NCBI GenBank assembly: GCA_945862305.1
Contig: CAMAXF010000009.1
Location: 1-60,841, forward strand
Length of the DNA: 60,841 bases
Direction of reading: 5' to 3'
Source: Bordetella parapertussis
GTDB taxonomy: Bacteria > Pseudomonadota > Gammaproteobacteria > Burkholderiales > Burkholderiaceae_A
In this document: positions 55,801 through 60,841 of the stretch, piece by piece
How the letters are laid out: each line of letters opens with the position of its first letter
Numbering within the stretch: the stretch's first letter is position 1
The notes under the pieces: generated by a model
Told to the model about the DNA's origin: nothing
Database searches by the model: none
The model's input: the letters and a program-made list of their open reading frames with translations, nothing else
Translations under genes and position numbers: made by a program

Positions 55801-55973
55801 TGCTCACGGCGGCGGCGGCCATTCTGGCCATGATCCCCCTCCAGGGCTCGGTCTTTTGGGGCCCCATGGCGGTGGCCATCATGGGCGGGCTCATTGTGGC
55901 CACGGCCCTCACGCTGCTGTCTCTCCCGGCCCTCGTGGCGCTGGTTGGCCGATGGGGCCGGGTGCTCCACTAG
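52863..55973 (+). CDS. RND family efflux transporter permease (AcrB/MdtC-like)
   Basis: 1036 residues. Twelve-helix RND layout with two large periplasmic loops: helix 1 (about 12-30), GQDEDPPFNFRVMVVQAQWPGATALQMADQVADRLE at the first porter domain, helices 2-6 including SVGSLIIALGLLVDDAIIVVEMM with the proton-relay aspartates, and a second half beginning about 540. The C-terminal FGFVAMLGVIALMGMIMRNSVILIDQI is conserved. GTG start overlaps the adaptor stop. Likely proton-driven export; the substrate cannot be told. Confidence 0.92.
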   Translation: MINLSAWAIAHPALVRYLMVAFLLLGVGSYFKLGQDEDPPFNFRVMVVQAQWPGATALQMADQVADRLERMIQDVPNIDMVTSFSKPGETTVIVQVKDDFDPAEVPDRFYQVRKKVTDQAASLPSGVRGPFFNDDFGDTFGVIYALQAPGYALADQADLARQARSALMRVPDVGKVDLFGLQEERVFIELSRAALTRHGLTAAAVAQQVGEQNAVVSAGELEAGRWQIPLEVQAQFASLEDIRSMPIRAGGLLLKLGDVAQVQRGPQDPAGPGLRVNGVPAIGLGVSMQKGGDIVALGRSLASALAVIRADLPVGVDLVQIQDQPSVVQDSVQEFLIVLGEAIAIVLAVSLLALGLHRRPLRVDPRPGLIVAISIPLVLAVTFLIMHLWGVGLHKISVGSLIIALGLLVDDAIIVVEMMVRKLEEGADRLQAATAAFELTAMPMLTGTLITAIGFLPIGIAKSVVGEYTFAIFAVTAAALMVSWLVSVFFVPALGYWLLRSPTHAAHASAMAAGPQAVGQGGHQDAALAQRFRRLVTLCVERPLTTLALTVLLFLAGLVGMGQVEQQFFADSSRPEILVDVTLAQGSSRRATDQVVEALEVSVLETPGVGTVSSWVGAGAPRFFLPLDIIFPDSHVAQLVIQPAQGADREAILAALAARLPDIAPEARLRIKRLPNGPPVPYPVAFRLVADRPEAAMAAAEQVQAQMRKHPDLHIVHLNWQGQRPVAQVQVDLARARELGVPPAVIARTLEARFAGVTVGEFRENDKRIPLLLRLPQPERDDGLAGLRGLLLPALSGEQVPLDKVARVEMVWEPGLVWRRDREYAVTVQAAMATERQAASVSAELMRALQPLASTFPAGTRLQLSGEVEESSKGQASIFAGMPIMFFLTFTLLVVQLKSTPKSLMVLATAPLGLAGVAGALLLLDRPFGFVAMLGVIALMGMIMRNSVILIDQIDKERAKGLGLQAAIVEATMGRFRPIVLTAAAAILAMIPLQGSVFWGPMAVAIMGGLIVATALTLLSLPALVALVGRWGRVLH

Positions 55974-55985
55974 CCGGCTGGGGTA

Positions 55986-55997
55986 AACACTAGTGTT
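55986..55997. repeat. 12-base palindrome upstream of the second TRAP operon
   Basis: AACACTAGTGTT, perfect, 13 bases after the RND pump stop and 112 before the TRAP binding-protein start. Possible operator; no T-run, so not a terminator. Confidence 0.4.
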
Positions 55998-56022
55998 GTC
56001 CCCGCCGTCCCGTCTAAGTCTT

Positions 56023-56034
56023 TTGGGTACACTC
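56023..56034 (+). promoter_or_regulatory. Putative -10 region of the second TRAP operon
   Basis: TTGGGTACACTC with TACACT at 56028-56033, identical to the element before yejA. A start near 56040 would give a leader of about 58 bases. No clear -35 box. Confidence 0.4.
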
Positions 56035-56097
56035 CACGTTGTCCATGGCAGTCGGCTGTCGATTGGTTGGACCTTTCGAATTTTCCAAGGAGATGAC

Positions 56098-57270
56098 ATG
56101 AAGCATTCCCAGACCGAAGTGGCCGAAGTCAAAGCCACCGCCGAACAGGCTCAAGTCGGCCGTCGTAAGTTTTTTGGCAAGGCTGCAACGGCTGCTGTGG
56201 CAGCCCCCGTGGTTGCTGGCTTCCCCTCCATCGCTGTGGCACAGGCTCCCATCGTCCTCAAGATGCAGGGCTCCTGGGGTGCCAACGAGATCTTCTCGGA
56301 AATGGCCCAGCAGTACGTCGCCCGCGTCAACGAAATGGCCGGCGGCCGCCTCAAAGTGGAGTACCTGCCTGCAGGTGCCGTGGTCAAGCCTTTTGAAATC
56401 ATCGACGCCGTCAGCAAGGGCGTGCTCGATGGTGGCCACCATGTGTCCGGCTACTGGTACGGCAAGAACAAGAGCGCCTCGCTCTTCGGCACCGGCCCCG
56501 TGAGCGGCGCCACACCCGAGATTGGCCTGTCCTGGATTCATGCCGGCGGCGGCCAGGAGCTCTGGAACAAGCTCACTGCCAAGATGGGCCTGAATGTCGT
56601 GGGCTTCTTCTCCTTCCCCATGCCTTCACAGCCCCTGGGCTGGTTCAAGAAAGTGCCCCCCAAGAAGGCGGCAGACCTCAAGGGCTTCAAGTACCGCACC
56701 ATCGGCCTGGCCGCAGACATGCTCCAGGAAATGGGCATGGCCGTGGCCCAGTTGCCCGGCGGCGAGATCGTTCCCGCCATGCAGCGCGGCGTGATCGATG
56801 CCTTCGAGTTCAACAACCCCACTGCCGACATGCGCTTTGGTGCACAGGACGTGGCCAAGTACTACTCGATGGGTTCGTTCCACCAGGCTCAGGAGTTCTT
56901 CGAGATCATCTGGAACAAGACCAAGTACGATGCCCTGCCCGCCGATCTGAAGGCCATCCTGAAGTACGCGGCTGAAGCGGCCTCCACGGCCTCCACGGCC
57001 CTGGCCCATGCCAACTACTCCAAAGACCTGCAAGAGCTGATCGTCAAGCACAAGGTTCGTGTCTCGCGCACCACGCAAGACATCTACAAGGGTCAGTTGG
57101 CCGCCTGGGACAAGGTCACGCCCAAGCTCGAGAAAGAAGTCGACATGTTCAAAGAGATCAACGACTCCTTCAAGGCCTGGTCTAAGCGGGTGGGCTTCTA
57201 CCACTTCACCAATGAGGCAGACTACCGCCTCGCCTTTGAGCACGTGCAGAAGACAAAACTGCCGCGCTAA
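56098..57270 (+). CDS. TRAP transporter substrate-binding protein (DctP family), second system
   Basis: 390 residues. Twin-arginine-like signal after a 20-residue hydrophilic lead (VGRRKFFGKAATAAVAAPVVAG...AVAQ). DctP blocks: PFEIIDAVSKGVLDGGHH, PLGWFKKVPPKKAADLKGFKYRTIGLAADM (arginine for substrate carboxylate) and GGEIVPAMQRGVIDAFEFNNPTADMRFGAQDVAKYY. Only distantly similar to the binding protein encoded at 28768, so a different ligand is likely. AAGGAG lies 5 bases before ATG 56098. Confidence 0.9.
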   Translation: MKHSQTEVAEVKATAEQAQVGRRKFFGKAATAAVAAPVVAGFPSIAVAQAPIVLKMQGSWGANEIFSEMAQQYVARVNEMAGGRLKVEYLPAGAVVKPFEIIDAVSKGVLDGGHHVSGYWYGKNKSASLFGTGPVSGATPEIGLSWIHAGGGQELWNKLTAKMGLNVVGFFSFPMPSQPLGWFKKVPPKKAADLKGFKYRTIGLAADMLQEMGMAVAQLPGGEIVPAMQRGVIDAFEFNNPTADMRFGAQDVAKYYSMGSFHQAQEFFEIIWNKTKYDALPADLKAILKYAAEAASTASTALAHANYSKDLQELIVKHKVRVSRTTQDIYKGQLAAWDKVTPKLEKEVDMFKEINDSFKAWSKRVGFYHFTNEADYRLAFEHVQKTKLPR

Positions 57271-57285
57271 GTTGGTCTTTGTCTG

Positions 57286-57324
57286 AATAAGGGCTGTCGG
57301 GTCTCCCGGCGGCCCTTATTTTTA
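57286..57324 (+). terminator. Stem-loop with T-tract between TRAP binding protein and permease genes
   Basis: AATAAGGGC (57286-57294) pairs with GCCCTTATT (57312-57320); an inner CGGG/CCCG stem (57298-57301 with 57305-57308) stacks on it, and TTTTT follows. It should act as a partial terminator or 3' stabiliser, giving more binding protein than membrane subunits, as in many TRAP operons. Confidence 0.75.
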
Positions 57325-57346
57325 AGTTCTAGGAGGATTGCCTGCA

Positions 57347-57922
57347 ATGGAAACCTGGATTCGCCGAATCGACACCTTCAGCAAGTCCGTCGGACATGCC
57401 TTTGCCTGGTGCGTATTGGTTCTCACTGCGAGCACCTGCTACGAAGTCTTCATGCGTTATGTGCTCAATGCCCCAACGGCCTGGGCCTTCGACATGAGCT
57501 ACATGATGTACGGTGCGCTCTTCATGATGTCTGGCGCCTACGCCATGTCCCGGAACTCCCACGTTCGTGGTGACTTCATCTACCGCAAGTGGGCTCCCCG
57601 CACCCAGGCCAAGGTCGACCTGGTGCTCTATTTCATTTTCTTTTTTCCGGCCGTATTCGCCATGGTGTTCACCGGGGCGCAGTACTCCTTCCAGTCTGCG
57701 AGCATCCTTGAGAGCAGTGTGAACAGTCCCGCTGGTGTTCCGGTCTGGCCGCTGAAACTTGTCATCTTCGTTGCAGGTCTTACCCTGCTCATCGCGGGCA
57801 TTGCAGAAGTCATGCGCTGCCTCATTTGCATCCGAACGGGGGCCTGGCTCTCACGCAGTGGTGATGTGGAAGAACTGGAAGACGTCTTGATCAAACAACA
57901 TGCTGAGAAAGCCCCATCATGA
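57347..57922 (+). CDS. TRAP transporter small membrane subunit (DctQ), second system
   Basis: 191 residues, four membrane helices (about 18-38, 55-75, 90-112, 135-158) with VFMRYVLNAPTAWAFDMSYMMYGALFMMSGAYAM, the DctQ signature. ATG 57347 has AGGAGG 9 bases upstream. Overlaps DctM by ATGA. Confidence 0.92.
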   Translation: METWIRRIDTFSKSVGHAFAWCVLVLTASTCYEVFMRYVLNAPTAWAFDMSYMMYGALFMMSGAYAMSRNSHVRGDFIYRKWAPRTQAKVDLVLYFIFFFPAVFAMVFTGAQYSFQSASILESSVNSPAGVPVWPLKLVIFVAGLTLLIAGIAEVMRCLICIRTGAWLSRSGDVEELEDVLIKQHAEKAPS

Positions 57923-59328
57923 GTGATCCAATGGTGGCCCTGCTGATGCTGGGCCTGTTTATTTGTGTGATCTTTCTGGGCTTTCCCATTGCCTTCACGC
58001 TCATGGCCATGGGCATCGGCTTTGGCTACTACGCCTACTTCGTGGCCGACCAAGCCTTCTGGGACAACCGCATCTTCTACCTCTTCACGCAGAACACCTT
58101 CAGCGTGATGAATAACGATGTGCTGATCTCCATTCCGCTCTTCTTGTTCATGGGCTACATCATCGAGCGGGCCAACATCCTCGATCGACTCTTCCATTCC
58201 TTGCAGGTGGGCCTTCGTTTCCTGCCGGGCTCCATGGCGGTGGCTGCACTGGTCACCTGCGCCTTGTTCGCCACGGCCACGGGCATTGTGGGCGCGGTGG
58301 TCACCCTCATGGGCCTCATTGCCCTGCCCGCCATGCTCAAGGCCGGCTACGATGAGAAACTCTCGAGTGGCGTCATCACGGCCGGTGGCACGCTCGGCAT
58401 TCTGATTCCGCCCTCCATTCTGCTCATTGTGTACGCGGCCACGGCCAGTGTGTCGGTGGTCAAGCTCTATGCGGCTGCCCTCATTCCGGGCTTCGTGCTC
58501 GCGGGGCTTTATGTGTGCTACGTCATCACGCGTGCCACGATCAATCCATCGCTCTGCCCGAGGATCAAGGACGGCGGGGAGTACGGTGTTTGGAAAAGCT
58601 TGGTGCTCGTGTTCCAGGCCTTTGTGCCGCTGGCCGCGCTCATCTTGGCCGTGCTCGGTTCCATTCTCTTTGGCTTGGCCACCCCCAGCGAGGCAGCCGC
58701 CATGGGTGCACTGGGCGGCATCATTCTTGCGGTGATCTACCGCGCCTTCACCTGGGATCGCCTTCGTGAGGCGGTGTACCTCACGGCCCGCACCTCGGCC
58801 ATGGTCTGCTTCCTGTTTGTGGGTGCGGCCACCTTCTCATCGGTCTTCTCATACCTGGGCGGTGAGCACATCGTGAAGGATGCGCTGCTCGCCATGGACC
58901 TCACCCCGGTGCAGTTCCTGCTGCTCGCGCAGCTCATCATCTTCATTCTGGGCTGGCCGCTCGAGTGGAGCGAGATCATCATCATCTTCGTTCCCATCTT
59001 CTTGCCGTTGCTGCCGCTCTACGGCGTCGATCCAATCCTTTTTGGCATCCTGATTGCCATTAATCTGCAGACATCCTTCCTCACGCCCCCCATGGCCATG
59101 TCGGCCTATTACTTGAAGGGGGTGGCGCCGAAGAGCCTTCAGCTGGTCACCATCTTCAAGGGCTGTATGCCGTTCGTGGGCATGGTCATCCTCACGCTGG
59201 CGCTCACCTACATCTACCCGAGCATGGTCACCTACCTGCCCGACCAGTTCTTCAATCAGGCGGTAGAAATCGAGTACGACCCGACGGATGAGTCCGTGGT
59301 CGACCCCAACATCTTCAAGAGCATGTAA
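57919..59328 (+). CDS. TRAP transporter large permease (DctM), second system
   Basis: 469 residues, about twelve helices: FPIAFTLMAMGIGFGYYAYF, ATATGIVGAVVTLMGLIALPAMLKAGYDEKLSSGVITAGGTLGILIPPSILLIVY, and LATPSEAAAMGALGG. Longer C-terminal hydrophilic tail (EIEYDPTDESVVDPNIFKSM) than the first system. Stop overlaps the amidase ATG (TAATG), so import and hydrolysis are co-expressed. Confidence 0.94.
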   Translation: MSDPMVALLMLGLFICVIFLGFPIAFTLMAMGIGFGYYAYFVADQAFWDNRIFYLFTQNTFSVMNNDVLISIPLFLFMGYIIERANILDRLFHSLQVGLRFLPGSMAVAALVTCALFATATGIVGAVVTLMGLIALPAMLKAGYDEKLSSGVITAGGTLGILIPPSILLIVYAATASVSVVKLYAAALIPGFVLAGLYVCYVITRATINPSLCPRIKDGGEYGVWKSLVLVFQAFVPLAALILAVLGSILFGLATPSEAAAMGALGGIILAVIYRAFTWDRLREAVYLTARTSAMVCFLFVGAATFSSVFSYLGGEHIVKDALLAMDLTPVQFLLLAQLIIFILGWPLEWSEIIIIFVPIFLPLLPLYGVDPILFGILIAINLQTSFLTPPMAMSAYYLKGVAPKSLQLVTIFKGCMPFVGMVILTLALTYIYPSMVTYLPDQFFNQAVEIEYDPTDESVVDPNIFKSM

Positions 59329-60683
59329 TGGCCGAGGCCGTTCAACGTCCCATCCATGAGCTCACGGCCCACGAGGCCCGTGAGTTGTTGGTGGCTGGGC
59401 AGGCCGATGTCGTCGGCCTCATGAAGCAGGTGTCTGCCTTTGTGGCAGCGGCCGATGAGAAGGTGAAGGCCTTTGCCCATCTGGATGACCGCGTGGTGGA
59501 CCTTCAGGCGGAATACCTGCAGAAGGCTCGAACTGCGGGTGAGTTGCCGGGCCCCTTGTTTGGCGTGCCCATCGGCATCAAGGACATCATCGACACCCAA
59601 GACTTTCCCACTGAATATGGCAGCGCCATTCACAAGGGTCGCTATTCGGTGGGCGATGCCACCGTGGTGCAACGCCTTCGCGCGGCCGGCGCCGTGATCT
59701 TTGGCAAGACCGTCACCACCGAGTTCGCCACCTTCGTGCCGGGCCCCACGCGTAATCCACACAACCTAGAGCACACGCCCGGGGGCTCCTCCAGTGGCTC
59801 AGCGGCAGCAGTGGCCGCAGGCATGGTGCCCGTGGCCATCGGCAGCCAGACCAATGGCTCTGTAATTCGCCCGGCCTCCTATTGCGGTGTCTACGGCTTT
59901 AAGCCCTCCATGGGCCTGATCCCGCGTACCGGCCTGCTGGAGCAGTCGCCCTCGCTCGATCAGGTCGGTGTGTTTGCCCGGAACATCGATGACATTGCGC
60001 TGGTGACGCAGGTTCTGGTGGGCGATGACGGTCATGACACCGCCACGCGCGCGCAGGCCCCCATGCGCCTCTTGGATGTGGCCACGGCCGAACCACCGCT
60101 GCCGCCCAAATTCTGTTTTGTGAAGACACCCTGGTGGGGCCAGATCGACCCCGAGGCCCAAGAGGCCTACGAGGCGCTGGTGGCCCACTTGGAGGGCTGC
60201 GTAGAGATGTCTGGCCTGCCGGAGGTGGTGTCCCAGGCCGCGGTTTGGCACAAGCAGGTCAACGAGGTGGAGCTTGCCTTCTGCCTGCAAAAGGAGTGGA
60301 ACCACAACCGCGATCAACTGAGCCCGGCGCTGCAGTCGCGGGTGGCCGAGGGCATGCAGGTGCCCGTGATGGATTACCTGCTCGCCAAGGACCGCATGTC
60401 CCACGTGATGTCGGCCTTCGATGAGTACTTCGATGAGTACGATGGCATCCTGTGCCCGTCGGCCTTGGGGACGGCGCCCGCGGGTTTGGCCGCCACCGGA
60501 GACCCCATCATGTCCACGGTCTGGAGCTTTGCAGGGCTGCCCACACTGAACCTGCCGCTCATGAACCTCTCGAACGGGCTGCCCTTGGGCGTGCAGCTCG
60601 TGGGTCGCCACAAGCACGACGCCCGGTTGCTTCGGTCCGCCCGTTGGCTGGTCAGTGAATTTCTACGGAGAAACGAGTCATGA
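59328..60683 (+). CDS. Amidase signature family protein
   Basis: 451 residues. Ser-cisSer-Lys triad: Lys in GVPIGIKDIID (about 85), and the serines in GGSSSGSAAAVAAGMVPVAIGSQTNGSVIRPASYCGVYGFKPS (about 145-185). The C-terminal half ends with TVWSFAGLPTLNLPL and GLPLGVQLVGRHKHDARLL, typical of GatA-like hydrolases. No GatB/C partner is adjacent, so a stand-alone amide hydrolase acting on the TRAP substrate is likely. Stop overlaps the next start (ATGA). Confidence 0.92.
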   Translation: MAEAVQRPIHELTAHEARELLVAGQADVVGLMKQVSAFVAAADEKVKAFAHLDDRVVDLQAEYLQKARTAGELPGPLFGVPIGIKDIIDTQDFPTEYGSAIHKGRYSVGDATVVQRLRAAGAVIFGKTVTTEFATFVPGPTRNPHNLEHTPGGSSSGSAAAVAAGMVPVAIGSQTNGSVIRPASYCGVYGFKPSMGLIPRTGLLEQSPSLDQVGVFARNIDDIALVTQVLVGDDGHDTATRAQAPMRLLDVATAEPPLPPKFCFVKTPWWGQIDPEAQEAYEALVAHLEGCVEMSGLPEVVSQAAVWHKQVNEVELAFCLQKEWNHNRDQLSPALQSRVAEGMQVPVMDYLLAKDRMSHVMSAFDEYFDEYDGILCPSALGTAPAGLAATGDPIMSTVWSFAGLPTLNLPLMNLSNGLPLGVQLVGRHKHDARLLRSARWLVSEFLRRNES

Positions 60684-60841
60684 AACGTGTTGAGAACATC
60701 ACGGGGCTGATTGGCCTTGTTCTGTTGGCCGCATTCCTCACGCCTTACATCCTGAAGCTGCCGCAGATCGACATCACGCTCATTCTGCTGCTCGGGCTGG
60801 CTTTGGCCGCCTACGATTTCTTCACCTCCAAAGACAGCTGA
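60680..60841 (+). CDS. Small two-helix membrane protein, 53 aa, unknown function
   Basis: Begins MKRVENITGLIGLVLLAAFL and ends with the stop at the last base of the window. Two hydrophobic helices (about 8-27 and 31-46) separated by KLPQID, short charged tail. The ATG overlaps the amidase stop (ATGA), the same coupling used throughout this operon. I do not recognise a named family; a TRAP- or permease-associated accessory is a guess. Confidence 0.75.
   Translation: MKRVENITGLIGLVLLAAFLTPYILKLPQIDITLILLLGLALAAYDFFTSKDS

Overview
The window (about 60.8 kb, GC-rich, almost fully coding) looks like chromosome of an aerobic anoxygenic phototrophic betaproteobacterium, most likely Burkholderiales. 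The basis is a purple-bacterial photosynthesis gene cluster with the oxygen-dependent cyclase acsF and the spheroidene ketolase gene crtA, next to typical burkholderialean housekeeping genes (a DUF3460 gene beside scpA and metG). No tRNA, rRNA, CRISPR array, insertion sequence or prophage was seen, and no gene-free stretch exceeds about 260 bp.

Layout. (1) 1-3415, minus strand: aerR-ppsR-crtA-crtD (crtD runs off the left edge). (2) 3591-17619, plus strand: an overlap-chained operon bchF-bchN-bchB-bchH-bchL-bchM-lhaA-puhA-puhB-puhC-acsF-puhE. The two arms diverge from a 175-bp control region. It carries a perfect TGT-N12-ACA PpsR operator, an overlapping imperfect one, and a sigma70-like promoter in each direction whose -35 box lies inside an operator. 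(3) 17616-26010: a 49-aa membrane protein gene and a dienelactone hydrolase gene (minus), then a SUMF1-fold periplasmic protein and an ABC exporter (adaptor, ATPase, three FtsX-type permeases). (4) 26268-28524: isocitrate lyase aceA, preceded by another PpsR-like operator, and convergent rlmJ. (5) 28768-37329: a TRAP transporter, an Ntn-hydrolase of the gamma-glutamyltransferase family, and the poorly understood ATP-grasp / alpha-E / transglutaminase / Anbu proteasome-like operon. (6) 37383-46354: LEA14-like lipoprotein, yaaA, murB, scpA, DUF3460, metG, dcd, folA, thyA, fabI. (7) 46486-55973: yejABEF peptide importer followed by an RND efflux adaptor and pump. (8) 56098-60841: a second TRAP transporter, an amidase and a 53-aa membrane protein.

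The most striking feature is dcd (dCTP deaminase). Its reading frame is interrupted by a 393-codon intein inserted directly after the catalytic motif KSTYAR. Removing it leaves an exactly 188-residue Dcd. The intein has the splicing residues Cys1, TxxH, His-Asn and Cys+1, an HNH homing-endonuclease motif, and a basic helical/HTH region.

How the genes work together: PpsR with its antirepressor AerR would control the bacteriochlorophyll branch (bchF-bchM, acsF), reaction-centre and LH1 assembly (lhaA, puhABCE) and spheroidene-type carotenoids. The operator near aceA hints that glyoxylate-shunt carbon flow may respond to the same signal. The TRAP and Yej importers with adjacent amide-cleaving enzymes fit a planktonic organism scavenging organic acids, amides and peptides.
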